DNA of 64,000 nucleotides from Staphylococcus shinii (lineage in GTDB: Bacteria; Bacillota; Bacilli; Staphylococcales; Staphylococcaceae): assembly GCF_017583065.1 (NCBI RefSeq), contig NZ_JAGEVL010000007.1:124001-188000 (forward strand), written 5' to 3'. The position numbers and the translations under genes were made by a program. This document shows, piece by piece, positions 1-8,455 of the stretch (positions are counted from its first letter, which is position 1; each line of letters begins with the position of its first letter). The notes beneath the pieces are model-generated. The model worked only from the letters and a program-made list of their open reading frames with translations. It was not told where the DNA came from and did no database searches.

Positions 1-1068
1 ATAATCGATGATTCATTTAATGGACGTGAGGCTTGGGATAATAACGATAGACCTTTAGCCTTATGTGCAGCTTTATTACACGATTTAGGACATGGGCCTT
101 TTTCACATAGTTTTGAAAAAATATTTAATACAGATCATGAAGCTTTTACACAAGCGATAATCACTGGACCAACTGAAGTTAACGAAGTTTTAAAGCGTGT
201 GTCAGAAGACTTTCCACAACAAGTAGCGGATGTAATTAACAAAACACATGATAATAAATTAGTAATCTCAATGATATCTTCTCAGATTGATGCAGATAGA
301 ATGGATTATTTACAACGTGATGCTTATTTTACAGGCGTATCTTATGGCCAATTTGACATGGAGCGTATATTAAGACTGATGAGACCTTCTAAAGATGAGG
401 TGCTTATTAAAGAGAGTGGTATGCACGCAGTTGAAAACTTTATCATGAGCCGTTATCAAATGTATTGGCAAATATACTTTCATCCGGTAAGTAGAGGTGG
501 CGAAGTATTACTAAATAACTGTTTAAAACGAGCGAAACAATTGTATAACGAAGGTTACACATTCAAAATGTATCCGACTGATTTCATACCTTTCTTTGAA
601 GAATCTATGACAATCGAACAATACGTTGATTTAGATGAAGCTGTTGTATTATATTACTTAAAAGCTTGGGTTAAAGAAGATGATCCGATCTTGAGTGACT
701 TATCTCGCCGTTTCATTAATCGTGATTTATTTAAATATATGCCATTTGATGGTTCTATTATAACGATTACAGAATTAACGGATTTATTTATTCAAGCAGG
801 CATTGATCCAAACTATTATTTCGTAAGTGAATCTTTCTCAGATTTACCATATGATTATGACAGACCGGGGTCTGATAGAAAACCGATACATCTTCTAAAA
901 AGAAATGGTAAAACTCGTGAAATAAGCAGCCAATCGTTGGTTATTCACAGTATTACTGGTATTAATAGAGAAGATTACAAATTATATTATCCTAAGGAAT
1001 TGATTTCTCAAATAGAAGATGACGAAATAAAGAATGCTATCAATAGCATTTTAGATGAGTTGAATTAA
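1..1068 (+). CDS. HD-domain phosphohydrolase, 5' end outside window
   Basis: The reading frame is open from base 1, so the gene starts upstream of the window; 355 codons are visible. An HD metal-binding motif (HDLGHGPFSH) lies at nt 79-108, and a second conserved acidic stretch (IDADRMDYLQRD) follows at about nt 286. This arrangement is typical of the YwfO/dNTPase-like HD superfamily, whose members hydrolyse nucleotide phosphate bonds with a divalent metal. The exact substrate cannot be read from sequence. The protein appears soluble, with no signal peptide or membrane segment in the visible part. It is followed by ywhD after 260 bp, a neighbourhood also known in Bacillus. Confidence 0.85.
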   Translation: MIDDSFNGREAWDNNDRPLALCAALLHDLGHGPFSHSFEKIFNTDHEAFTQAIITGPTEVNEVLKRVSEDFPQQVADVINKTHDNKLVISMISSQIDADRMDYLQRDAYFTGVSYGQFDMERILRLMRPSKDEVLIKESGMHAVENFIMSRYQMYWQIYFHPVSRGGEVLLNNCLKRAKQLYNEGYTFKMYPTDFIPFFEESMTIEQYVDLDEAVVLYYLKAWVKEDDPILSDLSRRFINRDLFKYMPFDGSIITITELTDLFIQAGIDPNYYFVSESFSDLPYDYDRPGSDRKPIHLLKRNGKTREISSQSLVIHSITGINREDYKLYYPKELISQIEDDEIKNAINSILDELN

Positions 1069-1330
1069 TTTGAAGTAGGGTTGTAGAATATGAGTTAAGG
1101 CGTGAATTAAATAATCAAATGTGGGTTTAAGAGCTAACGATTTAGTAATTTACTAGACATCGGTGTCTGTAATCAGACTTTATACATGTAGTTAGATTAA
1201 AGATGATTTACATTTGTATTTATACTTAACACAATAAAACATCATTGTTAAACTCAATATTTAATAAACAATAAATGATTAAACTCAAGAGCTATTACAA
1301 ATTAAATGTAAATGTGGGAGGTGTACGATA

Positions 1331-1843
1331 ATGGCTGAAAATAAAGGATTTAAGTTCAATATTATCAAGAATGATCCACTAGACGGGCATAAAGGTACAA
1401 ATATAGGTTCAATTAGCTTAGACAACGTAGCACCTGTTTTTTTAGATGTTCAAAACAAGGAAGCTTTCATAGATATTGGTGGCATGCATGCACGTTCAAG
1501 TGTTGAAAAAGGCGTTAAATGGATTAAAGAGAAAGAAGTAGTAGAAGGTGACGAAGCGAAACCGTACTGGTTATGTTGGGTTACAACCGAAAGAGGAGAA
1601 AATGGCCCATATTATGCTGGTGTTACAGCTTGTTATTTATTGGTGAACAAAAGTATACGTAGAGGGTATAAGAGTATGCCTGAACACGTTAATATGATGG
1701 ATAAATCAATGAAACATCAAATCGAAATAGACCATATTGGTGAAGAAAATAAAGCTGTATTAAGAGAATTCCTTAAATCACACAATGCAGAGATGTGGCA
1801 TAATTCCAAAGCGCTATTACATGAAACCTTAGGAAATAAATAA
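1331..1843 (+). CDS. ywhD: YwhD family protein
   Basis: This 170-residue soluble protein of unknown function matches the Firmicute YwhD family in size and in conserved stretches such as IDIGGMHARSSVEKGVKW and PYWLCWVTTERGENGPYYAG. The ATG at 1331 is preceded by a good ribosome binding site (GGGAGGTG, 1316-1323). It stands alone between the HD gene and a terminator-like hairpin at 1922-1967. No catalytic motif is recognised, so no biochemical role is offered. The name rests on my memory of the family and not on a search. Confidence 0.75.
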   Translation: MAENKGFKFNIIKNDPLDGHKGTNIGSISLDNVAPVFLDVQNKEAFIDIGGMHARSSVEKGVKWIKEKEVVEGDEAKPYWLCWVTTERGENGPYYAGVTACYLLVNKSIRRGYKSMPEHVNMMDKSMKHQIEIDHIGEENKAVLREFLKSHNAEMWHNSKALLHETLGNK

Positions 1844-1921
1844 TTGATGGTATGAGGAGACAGTTAAGCCTTTTGTTAAGGTTTTGCTGTCGAATCTGGG
1901 ACATAATGTTCTTATATTAGT

Positions 1922-1970
1922 GAAAAAAGGCGATTTCTATTGAAATAAAATAGAAATTGTCTTTTTCATT
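1922..1970 (+). terminator. Terminator after ywhD
   Basis: GGCGATTTCTATT pairs with AATAGAAATTGTC around a short A-rich loop and is followed by a T-run, as in a rho-independent terminator. It lies 80 bp after the ywhD stop codon. Confidence 0.7.
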
Positions 1971-2093
1971 ATTGTTTTGATTATAGTTAGCTCGTTAATT
2001 TAGTTTAGTCGTGTTTATTAAATTATACGTAAGGGCCTTATTTTTTAAAATATTTTAATGTAAAATTACATATGAATGTGAGGTGTTTTGGCG

Positions 2094-2165
2094 AGACTCT
2101 TGAGGGAACTGGACAAGCTGAAGATTACAGGCTGAAGCTGCCCTCTAAGAAAACGAGCCAATAAT
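2094..2165. repeat. Fragment related to the 358-bp repeats, inverted
   Basis: This GC-richer 70-base segment sits in the 611-bp gap between ywhD and the DUF1934 gene. Read on the minus strand it resembles the inner part of the two 358-bp repeats near 25.1 and 29.0 kb: a TTTC start, then a GCTTCAGCCTG-like block, an ATCTTC block, and an ending of TTCCCTCAAGAGTCTCGCC (GAGTCGGC in the others). The similarity was judged by eye and is partial. Nothing else was found in 2166-2420, where short reading frames lack ribosome binding sites. Confidence 0.45.
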
Positions 2166-2422
2166 ACGAAGTATTGAATTAAATCATCTGAGTGCTATTT
2201 TTCTGGGATTTACGTTCCATCCTCAGTTTTGATATTGATACGCTGTGGCTTCATAGTGAACTAACTTTTATCATATCTAGGGAATATGATTTATTTCATA
2301 TGTATGTAATGCAAGAGTTTGTTTATATAATTTCTTTATTTTGTATAGATATACGTTGTTTAGAGAAAGTGCTTCTATGATAAAAATCGTTTTCTCAACT
2401 GTAATGCGCATATTAAGTATGC

Positions 2423-2428
2423 TATAAT
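2423..2428 (+). promoter_or_regulatory. Likely -10 box for the DUF1934-argS pair
   Basis: A perfect TATAAT lies about 27 bp before the GTG start of the DUF1934 gene. The -35 region is weak. The leader is too short for a T-box, so argS does not appear to be controlled by tRNA sensing here. Confidence 0.5.
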
Positions 2429-2454
2429 AGTGTGTATTATTTTAAAAGATTAGG

Positions 2455-2880
2455 GTGAAACGTACATTGGAAAACAATGTTAATATCCAAACTAAACAAA
2501 TTGTTAAACAATTTGACAATAAAGAAAAATTCAATGTGAACACACAAGGCACTTGGCAAAAACGAAAAGCTGAATTTATACGTTATCAAGAAGAAGTTAA
2601 TGAAATGACTGTAAATGTGACTGTTAAAATCGAAGAATCTGGTGTGAAAATTATTCGTAAAGGTGATATCAACATGAATCTTCATTTTGTTGAAGGTGAA
2701 GATACAATTACTTTATATGAAATAAGTGGTGGTCGCATTCCGTTAACTGTACGAACACACTCTATTTTACATTTTGTATTAGAAGATGGCGGTAAGTTGA
2801 AAGTGCATTATGATTTAATTCAAGATGAAGAAAAAATGGGTTCTTACCAATATGAAATTATTTATAAGGAGACGCCGTAA
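2455..2880 (+). CDS. DUF1934 (YwiB-like) beta-barrel protein
   Basis: This 141-residue protein belongs by pattern to DUF1934, lipocalin-like small barrels usually encoded directly before argS in Firmicutes (ywiB in Bacillus). The stretch GGRIPLTVRTHSILHF and the C-terminal GSYQYEIIYKE are typical. The start is uncertain: GTG at 2455 follows a weak GATTAGG site, and TTG at 2467 is an alternative. Its stop codon abuts the argS ATG with no gap, and its last codons carry the argS ribosome binding site (AAGGAGAC), so translation is probably coupled. The molecular function is unknown. Confidence 0.75.
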   Translation: MKRTLENNVNIQTKQIVKQFDNKEKFNVNTQGTWQKRKAEFIRYQEEVNEMTVNVTVKIEESGVKIIRKGDINMNLHFVEGEDTITLYEISGGRIPLTVRTHSILHFVLEDGGKLKVHYDLIQDEEKMGSYQYEIIYKETP

Positions 2881-4548
2881 ATGAATATAATTGATCAAGT
2901 AAAACAAACGTTGATTGAAGAAATCAATCATAGTATACAACAAGCGCAACTCGCAGACGCAAGTGAAATTCCAGAAATTAAAGTTGAAATCCCTAAAGAT
3001 ACTGCAAACGGTGATTATTCAACGAACATTGCAATGGTTTTAACGAAAATTGCGAAACGTAATCCACGTGAAATTGCACAAGCAATCGTAGACAATTTAG
3101 ATACAACTGCAGCAAATGTTGAAAAAGTGCAAATTGCTGGGCCAGGTTTTATTAATTTCTATTTAGATAACGCTTATCTAACAGCTATTATTTCAGAAGC
3201 TATAGATAAAGGTTCTGATTTTGGAAGTACAGAAGAAAAAAATGGTGAAAATATATTATTAGAATACGTGTCAGCAAACCCAACTGGAGATTTACATATC
3301 GGTCATGCGCGTAATGCAGCTGTTGGGGATACATTAGCAAACATTTTAACTGCAGCGGGTTATAACGTAACTAGAGAATATTATATTAACGATGCTGGTA
3401 ACCAAATTACAAATTTAGCTCGTTCTATTGAAGCACGCTATTTTGAAGCACTTGGTGATTACTCATTTGAAATGCCTGAGGGCGGGTATCACGGAAAAGA
3501 TATTATTAATATTGGTAAAGACTTAGCTGAAAAACAACCAGAATTAAAAGATCTAGATGAAGAAACACGTATTAAAACATTTAGAAAATTAGGCGTCGAT
3601 TACGAAATGGAAAAATTAAGAACAGATTTAGCTGATTTTAATACTCATTTTGATAGTTGGTTCAGTGAAACAACTTTATATGAAAAAGGCGAAATCACAG
3701 AAGTACTTAATAAGATGACTGAACTTGGTTATACTTACGAAAAAGATGGTGCGACATGGTTACGTACTACTGATTTTAAAGATGATAAGGACAGAGTATT
3801 AATCAAAAATGACGGTAATTATACTTATTTCTTACCAGATATTGCATATCACTTTGATAAAATTGAGCGTGGCAATAATACTTTAATCAATTTATTTGGT
3901 GCTGACCATCATGGTTATATCAACCGTTTAAAAGCTTCTCTTGAAACCTTTGGTGTTGATAGTGAACGTCTTGAGATACAAATTATGCAAATGGTGCGTT
4001 TAATGCAAGATGGACAAGAAGTTAAAATGAGTAAACGTACAGGTAATGCCATCACTTTACGTGAAATAATGGATGAAGTAGGTGTAGATGCTGCGCGTTA
4101 TTTCTTAACAATGCGTAGTCCTGATACACACTTTGATTTTGATATGGAACTTGCTAAACAAGAATCACAAGATAACCCTGTTTATTATGCGCAATATGCA
4201 CACGCGCGTATTTGTTCAATATTGAAACAAGCAGCTGAAAGAGGTATTACACCTTCTAAAGACGCAGATTATTCACTTATCACAAATGATAAAGCAATTG
4301 ACTTGTTGAAAAAAATTGCTGAATTTGAGACGACGATACAAAGCGCTGCTACGAATAGAGCTCCACATAGAATTACAAATTATATTCAAGATTTGGCTTC
4401 ACATTTCCATAAGTTTTACAATGCTGAAAAAGTACTTACAGACGATGAAGATAAGACAAAAGCACATATTGCGTTAGTAGATGCAGTGAGAATTACATTG
4501 CACAATGCACTTGATTTAGTCGGTGTAACTGCACCAAAATCAATGTAG
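2881..4548 (+). CDS. argS: Arginyl-tRNA synthetase
   Basis: This class I aminoacyl-tRNA synthetase of 555 residues, normal for the family, charges tRNA-Arg with arginine in the cytoplasm. The HIGH signature appears as [12 protein letters not shown] at about residue 139, and the KMSK loop as KMSKRTGNA at about residue 382. The N-terminal Add1-like domain and the C-terminal anticodon-binding DALR domain (about residues 430-555, with [16 protein letters not shown]) are both present. It starts directly after the DUF1934 stop codon and is co-transcribed with it. A nested hairpin at 4563-4646 ends the transcript. Confidence 0.97.
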   Translation: MNIIDQVKQTLIEEINHSIQQAQLADASEIPEIKVEIPKDTANGDYSTNIAMVLTKIAKRNPREIAQAIVDNLDTTAANVEKVQIAGPGFINFYLDNAYLTAIISEAIDKGSDFGSTEEKNGENILLEYVSANPTGDLHIGHARNAAVGDTLANILTAAGYNVTREYYINDAGNQITNLARSIEARYFEALGDYSFEMPEGGYHGKDIINIGKDLAEKQPELKDLDEETRIKTFRKLGVDYEMEKLRTDLADFNTHFDSWFSETTLYEKGEITEVLNKMTELGYTYEKDGATWLRTTDFKDDKDRVLIKNDGNYTYFLPDIAYHFDKIERGNNTLINLFGADHHGYINRLKASLETFGVDSERLEIQIMQMVRLMQDGQEVKMSKRTGNAITLREIMDEVGVDAARYFLTMRSPDTHFDFDMELAKQESQDNPVYYAQYAHARICSILKQAAERGITPSKDADYSLITNDKAIDLLKKIAEFETTIQSAATNRAPHRITNYIQDLASHFHKFYNAEKVLTDDEDKTKAHIALVDAVRITLHNALDLVGVTAPKSM

Positions 4549-4562
4549 TGTGTAAATAAAGG

Positions 4563-4646
4563 AGAGCTAGTATGAAAATTGTTGTTTTTGAGTAGGCTGA
4601 TATTAGCTTACTAAAAACAATTAATAAATCGTGCTAGCTCTTTTTA
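4563..4646 (+). terminator. Nested hairpin terminator after argS
   Basis: The outer arms GAGCTAG (4564-4570) and CTAGCTC (4634-4640) close an inner imperfect hairpin of AATTGTTG...AGTAGGCT with AGCTTACT...CAATT, and a T-run follows. A seven-codon frame with a good ribosome binding site (AAAGGAG, then ATG at 4572, stop at 4593-4595, peptide MKIVVFE) lies inside it. Confidence 0.7.
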
Positions 4647-4692
4647 TTATGTTAAAAGTAGCAAGAAACTCAAAGAATTAGGGGATGTTCAA

Positions 4693-5331
4693 GTGGGATT
4701 AGATACCAAAATGTTATATCAAGTATTATATAAGCACATGGGTCCACAAGGTTGGTGGCCGGCCGACACTAAGATTGAAATAATGTTAGGGGCAATTTTA
4801 GTTCAAAATACAAATTGGAGAAACGCAGCTTATGCAATTGAATCTCTCAAATTAAATACTTCATTAGAACCACAAAAAATACTGAATTTAGAAATAGAAG
4901 TGTTGCAAAAAATTATAAGGTCTAGTGGGTTCTATAAGAGTAAAGCACAAACAATTCATGCTTTATTGAGTTGGTTAGAGCAATTTGATTTTGATTATGA
5001 AGTCATTAATGAACATTTTCAAGAAAATCTTCGAAAGTCATTGTTAAGTATAAAAGGCATCGGTAGTGAGACTGCTGACGTTTTGATTGTCTATATATTT
5101 GATGGTATTGAATTTATACCTGATAGTTATACGCGAAGAATATATTATAAATTGGGTTATGATCACACTATGAGTTACGAAAAGCTTAAAAAACATATCG
5201 ATTTGCCAGATAGCTTTACGAATCAAGATGCAAATGAATTTCATGCATTGTTAGATAATTTCGGTAAAGAATATTTTAATGGTAGTGGGCCACACAAAGT
5301 TGATTTTCTTGAAAAATATTTTGTACGATGA
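4693..5331 (+). CDS. HhH-GPD DNA glycosylase, MagIII-like
   Basis: This 212-residue base-excision repair glycosylase has a helix-hairpin-helix (IKGIGSETADVLIVY, about residues 117-131) followed by the conserved Asp of the GPD loop (FIPDSYTRRI). The usual lyase Lys of endonuclease III is Glu here (GSETA against GRKTA), and the C-terminal iron-sulfur cysteines are missing, so a monofunctional glycosylase is more likely than a true Nth. The N-terminal GWWPADTK segment recalls the paired tryptophans of Helicobacter MagIII, which excises 3-methyladenine. Substrate is inferred. The GTG start at 4693 follows GGGGATG. It lies in the same strand as argS, beyond its terminator. Confidence 0.8.
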   Translation: MGLDTKMLYQVLYKHMGPQGWWPADTKIEIMLGAILVQNTNWRNAAYAIESLKLNTSLEPQKILNLEIEVLQKIIRSSGFYKSKAQTIHALLSWLEQFDFDYEVINEHFQENLRKSLLSIKGIGSETADVLIVYIFDGIEFIPDSYTRRIYYKLGYDHTMSYEKLKKHIDLPDSFTNQDANEFHALLDNFGKEYFNGSGPHKVDFLEKYFVR

Positions 5332-5564
5332 CTTTAATTTGAAAGAATTTGTATATGGCAGTTATGGTTCGTTCAAATTATTTCGATTATAATTAAGTAA
5401 GATTATAAAATTTATTAGAATTACTAGAAACTGTGAGAGATCTTTCTACAGTTGTAGTATTGTAAATATGCGCCTTAATTTGAAACAAAATGCTTTAAAA
5501 AAATAAATAAAAATAACTAGAAATTTGGTATGATAAAAGAAAAATAATAATAGGAGTTTAAGAA

Positions 5565-6449
5565 ATGAAAAAGCAATTTAAAATAGTAAGTCTTTTTATT
5601 GTTATTGCCATACTTTTAGTAGCATGTGGAACAAATTCTAATCAATCACAACAGAAAGAGCAGTCAGAAAATCATGATTATAAACGAATTGTATCTTTGA
5701 TACCGAGTAATACTGAAATTTTATATGAATTAGGGTTAGGCGACAGGGTGGTTGGAGTTTCAACTGTAGATGATTATCCAAAAGAGGTAAAAGATAAAAA
5801 ACAGTTTGATGCAATGAAGTTAAATAAAGAGGCCTTGTTGAAGGCTGAACCAGATTTGATTTTAGCGCATGAATCCCAAAAGTCTACGAGTGGTAAAATA
5901 CTCAATTCACTCAAAGAAAGTGGCGTGAAAGTTGTATATGTCAAAGATGCCCAATCCATTGATGAAATGTATAAGACATTTCGTCAAATAGGGGAAGTCA
6001 CAGGTAAGAATAAAAAAGCTAAGGAACTTGTAAAAGAAACAAAAGCAAATATTAAAGAAGTTAAAGATTCTATTCCTAAAAATGCTAAAGCCCAAAAAGT
6101 ATTTATGGAGGTATCATCTGAGCCAGAAATTTATACTGCAGGTAAAGAAACTTTTTTTGACGATATGTTAACTCAATTAAAAGTAGATAACAGTTTTTCT
6201 AATTTAACAGGATGGCAAAAAATTAGTAAAGAAGATATTATTAAGAAAAATCCTGATATTTTGATTTCTACGATGGGGATTTCAAAATCAGAATATGAGA
6301 AAATTATAGATCAACGTGGCGGTTTTAATGAAATTAATGCGGTGAAAAACAATAATATTGAAGCGATTAATGGAGATCAAATTTCACGTCCAGGACCAAG
6401 AATCGATGACGGATTGAAAGCTTTAAGAGATGCTATTTATAAACAATAA
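5565..6449 (+). CDS. Iron/cobalamin-type ABC substrate-binding lipoprotein
   Basis: This 294-residue lipoprotein has a lipobox (LLVACG, Cys at about residue 21), so it is anchored on the outer face of the membrane. The body is a BtuF/FecB-type periplasmic-binding fold (RIVSLIPSNTEILYELGLGDRVVG at its start, checked in pieces), which binds metal chelates such as siderophores, haem or cobalamin. The ligand cannot be told. A FecCD-type permease follows, but a strong terminator lies between them and no ATPase is adjacent. No Fur box was found upstream. ATG at 5565 has an AGGAG site 8 bp before it. Confidence 0.85.
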   Translation: MKKQFKIVSLFIVIAILLVACGTNSNQSQQKEQSENHDYKRIVSLIPSNTEILYELGLGDRVVGVSTVDDYPKEVKDKKQFDAMKLNKEALLKAEPDLILAHESQKSTSGKILNSLKESGVKVVYVKDAQSIDEMYKTFRQIGEVTGKNKKAKELVKETKANIKEVKDSIPKNAKAQKVFMEVSSEPEIYTAGKETFFDDMLTQLKVDNSFSNLTGWQKISKEDIIKKNPDILISTMGISKSEYEKIIDQRGGFNEINAVKNNNIEAINGDQISRPGPRIDDGLKALRDAIYKQ

Positions 6450-6588
6450 GTATAATAGATATCCGTTGTTTAGAAAGTAACTATCATAAGAAATATTAAA
6501 CTTAACACCTAGCGTGAGATGTGTTGAGTATTACATACTTCTTCGCTAGAATGTTTAACATTTTAGTTGATCGTAAATTGTAAGGGAC

Positions 6589-6638
6589 GGAATATAAATC
6601 TAATCAAAAGTTTAGATTTATATTCCGCTTTCTTTTTC
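6589..6638 (+). terminator. Strong terminator between binding protein and permease
   Basis: GGAATATAAATCTAA pairs perfectly with TTTAGATTTATATTCC, followed by a CTTTCTTTTT tail. It separates two genes that would be expected to form one operon, so the permease needs read-through or its own promoter. Nothing else was found in 6450-6733. Confidence 0.85.
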
Positions 6639-6733
6639 TAATTTAACAGAAAATCACAGGATTAAATATAGTGTTAATTACCAGTGGTATTATAATTATT
6701 GAGAATGTCAGTGAAAGCGTGGCGTGGAAAGAA

Positions 6734-7684
6734 ATGAGATATTATAAAGCAATCATAATATGGTCAATACTACTTATAGCAAGCATCTTGTTAAGTTTAA
6801 TGTGGGGGATTGGACATGTAAGTGATGCATTGTCCCAAACAATTTTATATCAAGTAAGAATGCCTAGAATGTTGCAAGCATTACTCGCAGGAATAAGCTT
6901 AACGCTAGCAGGACATATGTTTCAAACACTGTTAAATAATCCTTTAGCAGATAGCTTTACTTTAGGTCTCGCGAGTGGTGCAACATTTGGGTCAGGGTTA
7001 GCTGTTGTCTTAGGTGTTTCCTTTATATGGTTGCCAATGTTTTCGGTAGTATTTAGTATAATTACACTTATCCTAGTAATCACTCTAACTACAGCCATGT
7101 CAAAAGGCTATCCAATTAGAACATTAATATTAGCTGGAATTATGATAGGCGCACTATTTAATGCGTTTTTATATGTTTTGATTATATTTAATCAAAGTAA
7201 AATGAAGAATATTGTAAATTATATGTTTGGTGGATTTTCATCTGCAGAATACAATGAAGTAATTTATAGTGGCGCCGTAACCGTTATTAGTGTGATAATG
7301 CTATTTGGTATGATTTCCAAAATAAAATTATTGCAACTTGGAGATTTACGTGCGCAATCATTAGGACTAAATGTGAAAAGTATAACTTATATGACATTAT
7401 TAATTGCTTCTATTATGACTGCAGTGATTGTGGCGTATGTGGGGGTTATAGGATTTATTGGGATGGTTATTCCTCAACTTGTAAGAAGAAATAGTGTACA
7501 TTATAATTTAAGTCAACAAATGGTGCTGAACATGATGATAGGTGGTACAATCATGGTGCTCTCAGATTGGTTGGGGAGTACATTGCTGGATCCTTTCCAA
7601 ATACCAGCTAGTATTATTTTAGCGTTACTTGGTATTCCAGTATTATTTTATATTATGATGACACAATCCCGTGTTTATGATTAG
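6734..7684 (+). CDS. FecCD-family iron-chelate permease
   Basis: The protein has about nine to ten hydrophobic helices and belongs to the BtuC/FecCD permeases that move iron chelates or cobalamin across the membrane. Family hallmarks are RMPRMLQALLAGISLTLAG near the N terminus, NNPLADSFTLGLASGA, and GFIGMVIPQLVRR near residue 250. The frame is open from 6671, but the ATG at 6734 (MRYYKAIIIW) gives the normal family length of 316 residues and has GGAAAG just before it, so I prefer it. The binding protein upstream is its probable partner. No ATPase gene adjoins; FhuC at 47.7 kb could energise it, as FhuC is known to serve several uptake systems in S. aureus. Confidence 0.88.
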   Translation: MRYYKAIIIWSILLIASILLSLMWGIGHVSDALSQTILYQVRMPRMLQALLAGISLTLAGHMFQTLLNNPLADSFTLGLASGATFGSGLAVVLGVSFIWLPMFSVVFSIITLILVITLTTAMSKGYPIRTLILAGIMIGALFNAFLYVLIIFNQSKMKNIVNYMFGGFSSAEYNEVIYSGAVTVISVIMLFGMISKIKLLQLGDLRAQSLGLNVKSITYMTLLIASIMTAVIVAYVGVIGFIGMVIPQLVRRNSVHYNLSQQMVLNMMIGGTIMVLSDWLGSTLLDPFQIPASIILALLGIPVLFYIMMTQSRVYD

Positions 7685-7754
7685 ATAGTGATGTTTAAAA
7701 AATATAAAGCAAAATTTGCTTGTTTGAAAAAATGTTTATAAAGAGGTTATGATG

Positions 7755-8453
7755 ATGGACTTAACACAAGTTAAAGCGGTCGTGTTCGATTTAGAAGGAA
7801 CACTTTTAGATCGAAAAAAATCACGTGAAAAATTTATTGAAGAGCAATATGAACGATTCCATGATTACTTGGTGCGCATTCAACTTGAAGATTTTAAAAG
7901 TAAATTTATTGAGCTAGACGATGACGAAGATCACGATAAACCAGAACTGTATAAGGCGATTATTAAAGATTTTCATGTTGATCGGTTAACTTGGAAAGAT
8001 TTATTTCATGACTTTGAGATGCATTTTTATCGTTATGTCTTTCCATATTACGACACATTATATACGTTAGAAAAATTAACAAATAGTGGCTATTTAACGG
8101 GTGTTATAGCTAATGGCAAATCTAAAATTAAGCAATATCGAATGCATGCATTAGGTGTAGAAGATGCTATAAATTACTTATCTACTTCAGAAACTGTTGG
8201 TTATCGCAAACCACACCCGAAAATTTTCGAAGATATGTTAAATCAATTAGGTACAAAACCTGAAGAAACAATGTATGTAGGTGATGATCCACTAAATGAC
8301 GTAGCACCAGCAAGAGCCATGGGAATGATTAGTGTCTGGTTTAAAGAAGAAGAAACAGTTGATTTAGAGCCTTTACCAGAAGAAGTAGACTTTACAATCA
8401 ATACAACTGAAGAACTGTTATCTATATTACCTATTACAAAGAAAGGGAGATAA
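7755..8453 (+). CDS. HAD-superfamily hydrolase
   Basis: This 232-residue protein has the HAD core: motif I FDLEGTLLD near residue 11, motif III GYRKPHPKIF near residue 155, and motif IV YVGDDPLNDVAPARAMG near residue 175. An alpha-helical cap lies between motifs I and II. Motif I reads DLEGT where DLDGT is usual, so the acid/base Asp is Glu. Three ATGs (7749, 7752, 7755) follow AAGAGG; spacing favours 7755. It overlaps closely (2-bp gap) with the next hydrolase gene, indicating an operon. A phosphatase role is likely, but the substrate is unknown. Confidence 0.85.
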   Translation: MDLTQVKAVVFDLEGTLLDRKKSREKFIEEQYERFHDYLVRIQLEDFKSKFIELDDDEDHDKPELYKAIIKDFHVDRLTWKDLFHDFEMHFYRYVFPYYDTLYTLEKLTNSGYLTGVIANGKSKIKQYRMHALGVEDAINYLSTSETVGYRKPHPKIFEDMLNQLGTKPEETMYVGDDPLNDVAPARAMGMISVWFKEEETVDLEPLPEEVDFTINTTEELLSILPITKKGR

Positions 8454-8455
8454 TT

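Noticed and set aside
2192..2380. 62-codon open frame in the ywhD-DUF1934 gap
   Set aside because: No ribosome binding site, no family resemblance, biased composition from AT-rich sequence.
2381..2454. T-box leader for argS
   Set aside because: The leader before the DUF1934-argS pair is far too short, and no T-box core sequence (TGG-bearing bulge) was found.
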